Assembly: GCF_024159265.1 (NCBI RefSeq)
Contig: NZ_JAMYWY010000001.1
Location: 4,154,001-4,218,000, forward strand
From: Paenibacillus sp. 1781tsa1
Lineage (GTDB): Bacteria > Bacillota > Bacilli > Paenibacillales > Paenibacillaceae
Direction of reading: 5' to 3'
Length of the DNA stretch: 64,000 nt
Shown here: in pieces, positions 23,604-32,622 of the stretch
Position numbering within the stretch: position 1 is the first letter of the stretch
Layout: each line of letters begins with the position of its first letter
Notes under the pieces: model-generated
What the model was told of the DNA's origin: nothing
What the model saw: only the letters and a program-made list of their open reading frames with translations
The model's database searches: none
Program-made: the position numbers and the translations under genes

Positions 23604-25124
23604 TTGCAAAATACAGTTTCAAGAAATGTGCCTATACTATTTCAATCTATAAATACATATGAGTCACAAGAAATAGACATTAGATTTCAAAAAGTGAAAA
23701 TTTGGCTTTGTCACACAGGAAAGAATCACAATGGATCATACTTCTCCAGAGAAGCCATTGAAGACGCAATCCCTTCTCTCAGTAATACTCCGGTATTAGC
23801 CTATATTGAGAATAATAGATCGACTGGAAAGAGTGACTTCTCTGATCATCGTGAAATCATAGTACGAAAAGATGGCGAAGTTACTACAAAATACTTAGGC
23901 AAAGCAATCGGTATTATTCCCGAGTCAAACAATGCTACTTTTGAAGACAGACTTTGTGACGATGGAGAAACTAGAACCTTCTTGACCGTCGAAGCGCTTC
24001 TATGGACTAAATTTGATGATTCTACTGATATTATGAGTCGAGATTTAATCAAAGGTCAATCAATGGAGTTATCAGAAGAGTTTGAGGGTGAATGGGGAGA
24101 AGATAACTGCTTCCACTTTACGAAATTCCAGTTCTATGGAGCTTGTGGACTTGGTGAAAATGTTCAACCAGCGATGCAGAACTCAACGATAGAATTGCAA
24201 TTTTCATCAATTGAAATTTCTGAATTCTCAAATGAAGTCAATGCCATAATGGAAACATTTAAAAAGAATTTTTCTACAAAAGAAGAAAATGAACAAGAAC
24301 AAAAGGAGAACGAAGAATTGAAAACAAAACAAGATATCGCAACCTCCTTCAATCTTACAGTGAGCCAGATGAGTGACGAATTAAGCCGAAAACTTTCGGA
24401 GCTTAAATATACAACAAAAAACTGGTATGACGAAGATATTGAAGTGGCAAGATACCGTATGCGTGACTTTGATGAGCAGAATGTATATGCTGTAGACCGC
24501 ATGAACAACTATCAAGACGTGCGTGTTCCATATTCAAAAAATGGAGATAATGTTTCTTTTGAATTTGAGTCTACAACAAAGATTAAGTATGTTCCCACAG
24601 ATTGGGATAACGGAGTTTCTGAAGAATCCGAAATCAATTTTACTAATTCGATTGTAGACGAGCATAAAAATTATGCAGTTCAAATTGTTAGTGAATTGAA
24701 GGAAGAAATATCTACTAAGCAAAATGATTATATTGAATTGAATGATAAATTTAGCAAGGTTCAAGAACAATTGTCTCAAAAGGAAAATGAAATTTCAGGT
24801 CTTAATGCTGCAATGGAGCAACTCAAAGAATACCAAAGAAACACTGAGGATAAAAAGAAAGCTGAGCAAATTGAAGTAATCTTCTCAAAAATCGCGCGCG
24901 CTTTCTCCAGTGAAGAGTTAAATGAGTGGCGTGAAAAATCATCTTCTTATGATTCAGTATCTGAATTTGAGCGCGATATTAAATCATTTGCATATGATCG
25001 TATTTCTGAAACCAACAAAAGCGTTAAAACTGACTTCAGTCAAATGGGAACTCTTCATACTGAATCAGACGAAAAACCAGATGAAACAAAAAATAAAGAT
25101 GTTTGGTCTCGGCTTAAACAATAA
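23604..25124 (+). CDS. Prohead protease fused to a coiled-coil scaffold
   Basis: 506 residues from a TTG behind GGGGGGTGATAA. Residues about 25-215 resemble phage prohead protease-like domains (VWLCHTGKNHNGSYFSREAI; a His in SDHREI; SMELSEEFEG with a candidate Ser). After about residue 225 the protein is charged and coiled coil (QEQKENEELKTK, EEISTKQNDY, QEQLSQKENEISGL), as in internal scaffolds. A protease-scaffold fusion directly before capsid genes is a common arrangement. The catalytic residues are assigned by eye only. Confidence 0.65.
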   Translation: MQNTVSRNVPILFQSINTYESQEIDIRFQKVKIWLCHTGKNHNGSYFSREAIEDAIPSLSNTPVLAYIENNRSTGKSDFSDHREIIVRKDGEVTTKYLGKAIGIIPESNNATFEDRLCDDGETRTFLTVEALLWTKFDDSTDIMSRDLIKGQSMELSEEFEGEWGEDNCFHFTKFQFYGACGLGENVQPAMQNSTIELQFSSIEISEFSNEVNAIMETFKKNFSTKEENEQEQKENEELKTKQDIATSFNLTVSQMSDELSRKLSELKYTTKNWYDEDIEVARYRMRDFDEQNVYAVDRMNNYQDVRVPYSKNGDNVSFEFESTTKIKYVPTDWDNGVSEESEINFTNSIVDEHKNYAVQIVSELKEEISTKQNDYIELNDKFSKVQEQLSQKENEISGLNAAMEQLKEYQRNTEDKKKAEQIEVIFSKIARAFSSEELNEWREKSSSYDSVSEFERDIKSFAYDRISETNKSVKTDFSQMGTLHTESDEKPDETKNKDVWSRLKQ

Positions 25125-25150
25125 TTATACATATTAAAGGAGATTTATAA

Positions 25151-25657
25151 ATGCAAATTGTTAATCTAGGTACTATGGCAGGAACTAATGTTGATTCCTT
25201 TATTAAAAATGTACAAAATACTGTAGAAATGCCAAATGGTAGTTTCGTAACTATTGCTTCTCAAGTTTCTGGTCAGCCCGACTTGTATGTGGCAGCAACC
25301 CCTACGGATGTAACTAAAGAAGAAGTTTTGTTGGTTCGGTCACCTGAGTTGATTGAAGTGAATGGTTTACGTGTAGATCTTACTGATGTAACTCTGTTTA
25401 CAAATCCAGCTAATCGTCCAGCAACGGCATTTCATTTGAAGGTAGGAGATGACTTTACTATTACAGATGATGGTATTACTGGTGTTACGACTAAAGAAAA
25501 ATATGTTATTCCTGTGAATGGCGATATTAAACCTGCGGCAGCAGATGACCTTACTGGAAACACATTAGTTGCTATGAAGGTTATTGATAAAACAACTATC
25601 TCTGTAGGTAATCGTCGTATCCCAGCCACTAAATTGCTTGTCGTACGCTCTGTTTAA
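25151..25657 (+). CDS. Head decoration or stabilisation protein candidate
   Basis: 168 residues with AAAGGAGATTTATAA before the ATG, a very strong site suggesting high expression. Beta-rich and low in cysteine, with a Thr/Val-rich C-terminal domain (ITGVTTKEKYVIPVNGDI, TISVGNRRIPATKLLVV). Lying between scaffold and major capsid protein with a strong site is typical for a decoration protein or head fibre. No family motif recognised. Confidence 0.55.
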   Translation: MQIVNLGTMAGTNVDSFIKNVQNTVEMPNGSFVTIASQVSGQPDLYVAATPTDVTKEEVLLVRSPELIEVNGLRVDLTDVTLFTNPANRPATAFHLKVGDDFTITDDGITGVTTKEKYVIPVNGDIKPAAADDLTGNTLVAMKVIDKTTISVGNRRIPATKLLVVRSV

Positions 25658-25693
25658 TTCAACCAATATTATAATCCAAGGAGATAACAATTA

Positions 25694-26803
25694 ATGAAAC
25701 CATATTTTTCTGCAAGATATAGCAAAATGGATGAGCAACAAAAAGACATCGTACAGGCTGGTGTGGAACTTTTCCGTCATTATCGGTATGAAAACTCTAC
25801 AAGCGAGTCTGAAAAAAGTAAACTTCGTCAGTATGCTGGGACTCTTTCCCTTCAAGAAAAACAAGACCTATTTTCTAAAAATCTGACTTCTACGGCTATC
25901 AAATATGCAAATCTTCCTTCTGAGCATCAGTTCAATGAAACTGCTCTCCAATCTCATCCCACTGTTAAATGGACAATGTTCTCTTTGATTTCTGAGATGC
26001 TTGACATCGTAGTGCCTGAAACAGTTCTTGATAATTTCAATCAATTTGCAGATGTAAAGTCTGTTGGTTGGGGAGATAATCTGGTATTTAACGTGCCAAA
26101 CAGCGATCTGTTTGTCGTATCTACGGCTTCCAACGGTAAACGAAAAGGCACACGTCAACGTTTGCTCGGTAGCGATGTAGTTCTTACTCCGGTAAACCAC
26201 ACTATTACAGTAGGCGAAGATTGGTATCGAATTGTTTCTGGTAAAGTAAACTGGGGCGAATTTGTTACACGGGTTGTACGTTCAGTTGAAACTCAAATTA
26301 CCGTTGATGTATACAATGCAATTATTGATAGTTACCCAACTTTGGGTGCTGGATATAAAGAAACAGGAGCCTTTGCACAAGATAAATTCAACCGACTGAC
26401 ACAACGAGTGGTTGCTGCTAATGGTGGTGGTACTTCTACTGCATTTGGCTCTAAACTTGCGCTGTCCAAAGTGGTTCCTGCTGATCAGTACTTCAAATTC
26501 GGTCTTGGTGATAAATACAATACGAATGGCTACCTAACTAATTTCCAAGGAACTGATCTATTCGAACTGGAGCAGCGCTTGATTCCAAACACAGACGACT
26601 TTGCGATTGACGAAGAAACACTTTTGATTCTTTCTTCTGCTGTACAAAAGATTGTTAAAATTGGCTTCGAAGGTAATACACAAATTATTGAGTCACAAGC
26701 GTCTCAAAATGCAGACTTGTCTGTGGATTATACAATCCAACAACGTTGGGATGTTAAAATTGTGACTAGTGGTCGTTATGCTATGTGGAACTCACTGGCG
26801 TAA
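25694..26803 (+). CDS. Major capsid protein (probable HK97 fold)
   Basis: 369 residues with CAAGGAGATAACAATT before the ATG. The order after protease/scaffold, a very strong ribosome site, a terminator directly downstream, and a pattern with an N-terminal charged helix, a long central spine (TRVVRSVETQITVDVYNAII) and a beta-rich C-terminus (SVDYTIQQRWDVKIVTSGRY) fit a major capsid protein. The basic N-terminal part may be the region cleaved or ordered during maturation. The HK97 fold is inferred. Confidence 0.8.
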   Translation: MKPYFSARYSKMDEQQKDIVQAGVELFRHYRYENSTSESEKSKLRQYAGTLSLQEKQDLFSKNLTSTAIKYANLPSEHQFNETALQSHPTVKWTMFSLISEMLDIVVPETVLDNFNQFADVKSVGWGDNLVFNVPNSDLFVVSTASNGKRKGTRQRLLGSDVVLTPVNHTITVGEDWYRIVSGKVNWGEFVTRVVRSVETQITVDVYNAIIDSYPTLGAGYKETGAFAQDKFNRLTQRVVAANGGGTSTAFGSKLALSKVVPADQYFKFGLGDKYNTNGYLTNFQGTDLFELEQRLIPNTDDFAIDEETLLILSSAVQKIVKIGFEGNTQIIESQASQNADLSVDYTIQQRWDVKIVTSGRYAMWNSLA

Positions 26804-26811
26804 TACTATTT

Positions 26812-26856
26812 AAAATAGAAGGGGTGCTTTTATAGAGTACCCCTATTTTATATTTA
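26812..26856 (+). terminator. Terminator after the capsid gene
   Basis: AAAATA with TATTTT and GGGGT (26821-26825) with ACCCC (26839-26843) form an interrupted stem, followed by a weak T-run. Such hairpins after capsid genes limit read-through or protect the abundant upstream mRNA. Confidence 0.65.
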
Positions 26857-26876
26857 CAAAGGGAGTGTTTTGATTT

Positions 26877-27545
26877 ATGGCAGCACCGAGAAAGACAGCC
26901 AATGCTGAACCTGCAAAAGATGTTGCAGATGAAAGTTCTTTAGAAAAAGAAAAGATGTCGACTGAGATTGAAGAGTTAAAAGCTATGGTTAAACAATTGC
27001 TTGAAGACAAAGTTGCGACTCAGTCAGTCCCTACGACTGTCGAAAAAGTAAAAGACGAGTATTACGATATTGAAGAAGAATTGAATATTAACTCAAATCA
27101 ATTAGTTAAGATTGTAAGTTTGATCGAAGGCGGATTGAACTTAAAGGGTAATTCTCCTCAGCCACTCTACCTTCCAGAGTTTGGTGCTACTCGATCCGTA
27201 ACTTACGAAGAACTGCGAGCTATTTACTACAATCATCCCGAGTTGACTCGCAACGGAGCATACTTCATCTTGAATAAAAACGTTGTTAAAGCTCTCTATC
27301 TGGATTCAGATTATGAAAATATTTTAAACAGAGAGCGACTTGATAAGTTGGTTGATTTGCCAACCGTTGAAATGATGTTTGTTTTAAAAGGTTTGACTAA
27401 AGTTCAAAAAGAGACTTTTATTCAACGATACATTCAAGGAATCAAATCTCAAGATAATCGATTTGGGGATTTCAATAAAATCAAAGCTATCGATGATTAC
27501 ATTGGGAATAGTTTGATTGAGCTGGCAAACCAAGAGCAAAATTAA
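26877..27545 (+). CDS. Head-associated hypothetical protein
   Basis: 222 residues. A low-complexity, Ala/Lys/Glu-rich N-terminal 60 residues precede a compact helical domain (about 75-215: YDIEEELNINSNQLVKIVSL, YEELRAIYYNHPELTRNGA). It lies just after the capsid terminator at the start of the connector genes. Possibly a head-completion or capsid accessory protein; no motif supports a firmer call. Confidence 0.55.
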   Translation: MAAPRKTANAEPAKDVADESSLEKEKMSTEIEELKAMVKQLLEDKVATQSVPTTVEKVKDEYYDIEEELNINSNQLVKIVSLIEGGLNLKGNSPQPLYLPEFGATRSVTYEELRAIYYNHPELTRNGAYFILNKNVVKALYLDSDYENILNRERLDKLVDLPTVEMMFVLKGLTKVQKETFIQRYIQGIKSQDNRFGDFNKIKAIDDYIGNSLIELANQEQN

Positions 27546-27560
27546 GATGGGCGTGTTTAA

Positions 27561-27986
27561 ATGACTCCATTTGTAAATATCTATGAACGCTTCAGCACGA
27601 AAATTCAAGATTATATGTTGGATGAATTGTTTAGAGAATCAACTGACACATATGAAGATTATATATTCAGCTTTTTAAAATCATCTATAGCAAAATTTAC
27701 TCACTGTAGAAAAAATCTACTTGACAGAGATGAAAAAAGTAAGTGTTTTAACATTACTCTTTCTGAATTAGAAGAAGAGATTCTTGCCGAAATGATGAAA
27801 GTTGAATGGATGGATAAGGAAGTTAATAATGTCTTAGAAATGAGATTGGCTTTAAATAATTCAGATTTCAAAAGATATGCTGAGTCAAATAATCTAAAAT
27901 CAAAGATGGATTTGAGAGACAATATTCAGGAACGTGTAAACAACCTTATTGTTCAATACTCTTACTCTTCATATGAGTGGAAGTAG
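27561..27986 (+). CDS. Connector-region hypothetical protein
   Basis: 141 residues, nearly all helical and acidic (FSTKIQDYMLDELFRESTDT, SELEEEILAEMMKVEWMDKE), as expected of head-tail connector adaptor proteins that bind under the portal. Ends overlapping the next gene if that uses its GTG start. Adaptor is the likely role by position. Confidence 0.55.
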   Translation: MTPFVNIYERFSTKIQDYMLDELFRESTDTYEDYIFSFLKSSIAKFTHCRKNLLDRDEKSKCFNITLSELEEEILAEMMKVEWMDKEVNNVLEMRLALNNSDFKRYAESNNLKSKMDLRDNIQERVNNLIVQYSYSSYEWK

Positions 27987-29206
27987 GTGCAATTATTGCT
28001 TACAAAAGTTTAACTGCTCGTATTAAAAGCATCCCTTTTTCCGTCCCACAATATAAAAAGCAGCAGAATGTTAACATAATCAATAATGATTTTTTCAATT
28101 CGCTCTCGTATGAAGAAATTAACCTCAATGATTCAACAGAAACTTCTCCTGTGCACATATTAGCAAACGGTAAAGTCCCAACTATAAAATCTATAATCAT
28201 GTATCCGGGGTTAACAATCCACGCTGGAGATAAAGTCGCTCAAGGCAATGGTGATCAATGGTTATGTCTCCATGTTGAAGATAATTCACTCTATCAAAAA
28301 GGCAAGATTGAGAAGTGTAACTTTGATCTTAAATGGATTAATCAAGATGGATATATTCAAACCTTCCCCTCTATTCTTTACTTTAATGCCCGTTCGAATT
28401 TCGGAACTGAAGAAGATAAGGTAATGAACCTCCCTGCTGGACGTAGACAAATTGTAGTGAGTAAAAATGTTGAAACACAATCAATACAACGTGATACACG
28501 CTTCATTATTGGCAGCGAAGCATTCAAGGTGATTGATACAGATTATATGTCCGATGATGGATTGGTAAATTTGAGTTTACAGTCAGATCAAATTGATCCA
28601 GTCAAAGACAATCTTGAATTGGGTATTGCTGACTACCACAAGTTAGGTAAATATGAGTTACATATCCTCAATGACAACCCTCTATCACTGAGCATTCATC
28701 AATCAGCAAGAATCAACGCTATAGTAATGAGAAACGGATCTGAAATAATTGATCCGCAAATTGAATACTCTAGTTCGAATACTGATTTGGTTAGTGTCGA
28801 TATACAAGGGACTATTACTATTCATGAATCAGGTGAAACGGTTATAACTGTTTCAGCGTATGGAATTGAAAAACAACTGAATATTTATGTAGCCCCCACC
28901 ATCCATTATGACTATGACGCTACAATAGACGGAGCAAATGATATTTACTTAAACCGCGAGTCTACATATGTGGCTAGTTTCTTTAATAATGGAATTAAAA
29001 TTTCTGATGAAAGTTCATTTTCATTAACAAATTTGGATGGCTCCCCTACTCTCCTCGCCTCAATATCCTCGCAAGATCCTATAGCAAATACATGCGTAGT
29101 TAAAGCAAACAGTATCCGTAAATTAGGTACTGTTATTTTGCATGTTAAAAATACCAATGGGCTGTCTTCAGGCAAGAAAGAAATTAAAATTAAATCACTA
29201 ATATAA
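27977..29206 (+). CDS. Connector/structural protein with Ig-like (BIG2) domain
   Basis: About 404-409 residues. The C-terminal half contains a bacterial Ig-like domain (about 235-310: LSLSIHQSARINAIVMRNG, then EYSSSNTDLVSVDIQG and ETVITVSAYG), and a second similar beta domain. The N-terminal half looks like a structural protein of the neck. The start is unclear: a GTG at 27977 lies inside the previous gene without a ribosome site, whereas AGTAGGTG is correctly spaced only from an ATT at 27995 (giving I/M-A-Y-K-S-L). Ig-like domains on virions often bind cell-surface sugars. Confidence 0.65.
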   Translation: MEVGAIIAYKSLTARIKSIPFSVPQYKKQQNVNIINNDFFNSLSYEEINLNDSTETSPVHILANGKVPTIKSIIMYPGLTIHAGDKVAQGNGDQWLCLHVEDNSLYQKGKIEKCNFDLKWINQDGYIQTFPSILYFNARSNFGTEEDKVMNLPAGRRQIVVSKNVETQSIQRDTRFIIGSEAFKVIDTDYMSDDGLVNLSLQSDQIDPVKDNLELGIADYHKLGKYELHILNDNPLSLSIHQSARINAIVMRNGSEIIDPQIEYSSSNTDLVSVDIQGTITIHESGETVITVSAYGIEKQLNIYVAPTIHYDYDATIDGANDIYLNRESTYVASFFNNGIKISDESSFSLTNLDGSPTLLASISSQDPIANTCVVKANSIRKLGTVILHVKNTNGLSSGKKEIKIKSLI

Positions 29207-29217
29207 GGAGTGTGTTC

Positions 29218-29730
29218 ATGGGTCAAGCTATTGTAAGACTTGGAGAACTTAAAGCTGAGAGGTTTGTTGAAGGCTTAGTAAACAACTATCTCGTGTTTTC
29301 TCCACTTCCACTATCTAAACAACATTCATCTGGTCTAGATGGCGACATTGTAATGAGCGCAACACCAACGCTTGAAATCATTGATGCAGATCTGGATGTG
29401 GCAATCAATCCTCAATATGAATATGTGTACTCAGTTGGTACTGATAATAAGCTCAAAGTTGCCTTTGACAAATCAAAGCATACTAACAAAGGAAGTGCCG
29501 TCGATGCTTTAAAATGTGTTAGCGTGATTTATGAGCAAGGAGAATTGATTGTTACAGGTAACGAATATATTCTCACTGTACATAACAGTCGTGGAGAAGA
29601 AATTCACAGGACTGTACCACAAACGCCAGCACAGCTATTGACAGTTATGTCTACGTTTGACGACACTCGTCAAGTCGATGAAGTTGGGCCTCTCGATTAC
29701 AAGATACGCCGAAATTATACTGTAAAGTAG
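29218..29730 (+). CDS. Connector/tail-joining hypothetical protein
   Basis: 170 residues starting MGQAIVRLG at 29218 behind AAGGAGTGTGTTC. Beta-rich, with a typical assembly-protein pattern (LVFSPLPLSKQHSSGLDGDI; VDEVGPLDYKIRRNYTV). Lies between the Ig-domain protein and another short structural gene. No motif recognised. Likely a neck or stopper component by position. Confidence 0.5.
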   Translation: MGQAIVRLGELKAERFVEGLVNNYLVFSPLPLSKQHSSGLDGDIVMSATPTLEIIDADLDVAINPQYEYVYSVGTDNKLKVAFDKSKHTNKGSAVDALKCVSVIYEQGELIVTGNEYILTVHNSRGEEIHRTVPQTPAQLLTVMSTFDDTRQVDEVGPLDYKIRRNYTVK

Positions 29731-29737
29731 GTGTGCT

Positions 29738-30208
29738 ATGTCTAGATTCGAGAGTATAGCAAGAGATAAAACAACCGTTATTGACAAGATACTTTCTTCT
29801 AATGAAATCATGAAAGCTCTGAAATATAATGAACTAAATTTTCTTGAGCAACCAGACTTTGATAATGCCTCTTTACTTTACAGTTCACTGTTCCCCCATC
29901 GCTTCATTCCCGGAACCTCTGATCAGAAAAAGACATATATAACTATCTCCTTTGGTAAGTATCGGCCTACTAAAACCTCATTTAAAAGTGGATTAATCAC
30001 ATTTAGCGTTTTTACCCATCAAGACCTATTTAGAACAGCTTATGGCTGTCTTCGTACTGATTATATAATCACAAAGCTAGATGAGATATTTAATGAAGCT
30101 GAAGGTTTAGGTGTCGGTAAGGCAGAGTTTTATGATATGGATGCTTTAAGCATGAATCCTGATTATCATGGCTCATACATAAGTTACAAAGTGTGTGATT
30201 TCAATTGA
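29738..30208 (+). CDS. Probable head-tail joining protein
   Basis: 156 residues. The pattern LFPHRFIPGTSDQKKTYITI, then GLITFSVFTHQDLFRTAYGC and RTDYIITKLDEIFN resembles head-tail joining or tail-terminator proteins, where a mixed alpha/beta domain with a central FSVFTHQDL-type strand precedes a helix. The stop overlaps the next start (TTGA), so translation is coupled. Confidence 0.55.
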   Translation: MSRFESIARDKTTVIDKILSSNEIMKALKYNELNFLEQPDFDNASLLYSSLFPHRFIPGTSDQKKTYITISFGKYRPTKTSFKSGLITFSVFTHQDLFRTAYGCLRTDYIITKLDEIFNEAEGLGVGKAEFYDMDALSMNPDYHGSYISYKVCDFN

Positions 30209-30924
30209 TAGAAGTAGATCGGTTAGCTTTGTTCTTGGGTAACCCCTATGCTTTGGATTCTGGTTTGAGAATTTTCTCACCTACGGTTAATGATATCTCT
30301 TTGGTTGGGTATCAGGACTACATGATAAAGCTTACGCTATGTTCTTTTGATAAAAATATAATACTGTCTGATCTATTTGGAGTTTCAAGTGAAGCAATTA
30401 ACGAGATTTCCGAACAAGATGATTTTGAGATACTAACCAGTGAAGAAGCAATAAGGAATCACATTGCAAGCTCACTAAGTTTTTTCGTTCATGGCGAAGT
30501 TGAATTTGATCCCATTTATCAAGCATTCATGCTAGAAGATAGAGTATTAATTTCTAGAAAGAATTATTTAGAAATTGCAGACGTAATTAAGCAATTGAAT
30601 TGTAGCAAGGCTGAATCTGAGAAACTCAATACAACAAGCAGTAAAGCCAAAGAGATGTTGAAAAAAATGATGATGTTCGAACTAAAACAAAAGAAACAGG
30701 ATGATGGACTTGATTTTAAAGACATCCTCTCTATTCTTTGTGCTGCCAACGGAAATGGAATAGATATCTTCAACGTTAAGAATCTGACTATTTACCAAGT
30801 GTATGAACAGTTCGAACGATTAACTACCAAAGATAGCTTTGATCGTATTCTGCCCGTGTGGGCAAACGGACACTTAGGAAAAGACGATCAACTTCCTGAA
30901 TGGATCAAAAAAACAAAATTATAA
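30205..30924 (+). CDS. Hypothetical tail-region protein
   Basis: 239 residues from a TTG that overlaps the previous stop. It contains an acidic N-terminal half, a charged helix (SEKLNTTSSKAKEMLKKMMM) and a C-terminal segment ending WANGHLGKDDQLPEWIKKTK. Directly upstream of the tail tube gene. Role unknown; a tail assembly factor is likely. Confidence 0.5.
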   Translation: MIEVDRLALFLGNPYALDSGLRIFSPTVNDISLVGYQDYMIKLTLCSFDKNIILSDLFGVSSEAINEISEQDDFEILTSEEAIRNHIASSLSFFVHGEVEFDPIYQAFMLEDRVLISRKNYLEIADVIKQLNCSKAESEKLNTTSSKAKEMLKKMMMFELKQKKQDDGLDFKDILSILCAANGNGIDIFNVKNLTIYQVYEQFERLTTKDSFDRILPVWANGHLGKDDQLPEWIKKTKL

Positions 30925-30944
30925 TTTAATACGGAGGTTTTTTA

Positions 30945-31736
30945 ATGGCACTACATCTTGATCGTTACGGTTCACGTAACAATCTTAACTTACAAATCTT
31001 CAATTATGTTTCTAGTACACCCAATGTGCTTGATCCAATTATGACATTTGATTATGCCACCACCACTAGCAATGAGTGGACTGGTGAAACTGTATATAGT
31101 CGCGGTGGAGATGGAAACCCAAAACGTCACTCTTGGTCTGGGGACAAAGACTCTACATTGACAGTCGAAACACAAGTCTTTACATTCCAGCACTTGGCGA
31201 TGCTTGCAGGAGAGCCAATCCAACACGGCGCTCAGAACATCAATAAATCTGAGGTACTGACTGTCGAAGATGATGGCAGTGGAGGCAAACAAGTAACTCT
31301 CACTAAGACTCCGATTGGTGGAGCAGGTACAGTTAGCGTATTCTCGTATATCGGTGGTATTAAAACAGATATCCAAGAGATTGATTCTGTGACGGGCAGT
31401 GTAGTGAAACTTGCAAGCACATCCACATCTAATATTGGTGAAGATGTTGAAGTTTACTATCAATTCGCTGTAGCAAATGCTGCCAAGCTTTCTTATACCA
31501 CTAAAGGTTTCCCGGGTTATGTTAAGCTCATTGGCGATACTGTGTATGCCGAAGAGATTGGTGGCGATATTACCTCTTCTCAACAAATTTATTACAAAGC
31601 AAAATTGCAACCAAACTTCACTGTCACATATTCTCCTACAGGAGATCCAGCATCCTTAACTCTGGTGTTTGATTTGTTCCCTGTTCGAATTAATGGTATT
31701 GAAGTTATGAAAGATGAAATTATCTATAAAGACTAA
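30945..31736 (+). CDS. Major tail (tube) protein
   Basis: 263 residues with TACGGAGGTTTTTTA before the ATG. The beta-rich domain, the TTTSNEWTGETVYSRGGDGN loop, the repeated VEV-type strands and the C-terminal TYSPTGDPASLTLVFDLFPV are what tail tube proteins look like, and the gene precedes the chaperone and tape measure genes. Followed at once by a terminator, as expected for an abundant structural transcript. Confidence 0.75.
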   Translation: MALHLDRYGSRNNLNLQIFNYVSSTPNVLDPIMTFDYATTTSNEWTGETVYSRGGDGNPKRHSWSGDKDSTLTVETQVFTFQHLAMLAGEPIQHGAQNINKSEVLTVEDDGSGGKQVTLTKTPIGGAGTVSVFSYIGGIKTDIQEIDSVTGSVVKLASTSTSNIGEDVEVYYQFAVANAAKLSYTTKGFPGYVKLIGDTVYAEEIGGDITSSQQIYYKAKLQPNFTVTYSPTGDPASLTLVFDLFPVRINGIEVMKDEIIYKD

Positions 31737-31740
31737 TTTT

Positions 31741-31776
31741 AAGGGGTGAGGCTTAATGCTTTACCCCTTATTTTTT
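31741..31776 (+). terminator. Intrinsic terminator after the tail tube gene
   Basis: AAGGGGT (31741-31747) and ACCCCTT (31763-31769) form a seven-pair stem, then an A and six T residues. Confidence 0.85.
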
Positions 31777-31788
31777 CTAGGAGTAAAT

Positions 31789-32622
31789 ATGAAGACAATA
31801 ACAATTGCTGCACCAGTCCGTAATCGAGAATGGATACTGCCCCAATACTTACTGAAAATATTTGAGATCAATTATCCTAAATCTTTAATTGATCTACATT
31901 TCGTTGTCAATGATAGTTTAGACAGAACATTTGAGTTGCTGACAGAATTTAAAAAAGGCAATAAGGGTTTGTACAACAATATTCGAATTGATGTAATCAA
32001 TAATGGAACACCAGAAGATGAACGTGAATTTACCGTAAGAAACAAACATATCTATAAGCATTTGAGCAATTTAAAGAATTACATTATGACTAAAACTAGA
32101 ACTGATAAACTAATCTTTATTGATACAGATATCCTTGTTGAATCCGATGTAATTACTAAACTGCTTAAACACGGCAAAAAGATTATATCTGCACTAATTT
32201 ACAATGGATATTTGACCAATAAAGAAAAGCCGTACATGTATCCAAATATCATGCAGTTGGATGATAAAGGGCAATATCGACACATTACTAACTATCATGT
32301 AAAGACTGCCCCCACCCTACTCTGCTCAAAATTGCAACGAGTAGATTTAACGGGAGCGGTCATTTTATTGGATAAATCAGTTTATAAGTCTATAAAATAC
32401 GGATTTCATCCACAAGGCGAAGACGCATATTTTTGTAAGATGGCTCAAGACAATGGCTTTGAGCTTTTTTGCGATTTGTTTGCCTATAGTCAGCACATTA
32501 TGTCTGAACAACAATTAAGGGAGTTTATGAATGAAGCAAAAAACGATACTCTACTTTCCCGTCCTGAACTGGGAATTTTTAAAGCAACGTCCACAACAGA
32601 TCCTTTCTCAATTCGCACGTAA
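31789..32622 (+). CDS. GT-A family glycosyltransferase
   Basis: 277 residues starting MKTITIAAPVRNRE at 31789 behind CTAGGAGTAAAT. A D-T-D-I motif (about residue 108) is the metal/nucleotide-sugar D-x-D, and GEDAYFCKMAQDNGFEL near the C-terminus is the usual acceptor/base region of this type. The last 31 residues are encoded in sequence that also encodes the start of the next gene in another frame, a 92-bp overlap. First of three glycosyltransferases inside the tail cluster. Likely glycosylates a virion protein or a host surface polymer. Confidence 0.75.
   Translation: MKTITIAAPVRNREWILPQYLLKIFEINYPKSLIDLHFVVNDSLDRTFELLTEFKKGNKGLYNNIRIDVINNGTPEDEREFTVRNKHIYKHLSNLKNYIMTKTRTDKLIFIDTDILVESDVITKLLKHGKKIISALIYNGYLTNKEKPYMYPNIMQLDDKGQYRHITNYHVKTAPTLLCSKLQRVDLTGAVILLDKSVYKSIKYGFHPQGEDAYFCKMAQDNGFELFCDLFAYSQHIMSEQQLREFMNEAKNDTLLSRPELGIFKATSTTDPFSIRT

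Noticed and set aside
30990-31610. 206-codon open frame antisense to the tail tube gene
   Set aside because: It mirrors a strongly supported plus-strand structural gene, lacks a ribosome site, and its codons are a by-product of the opposite frame.
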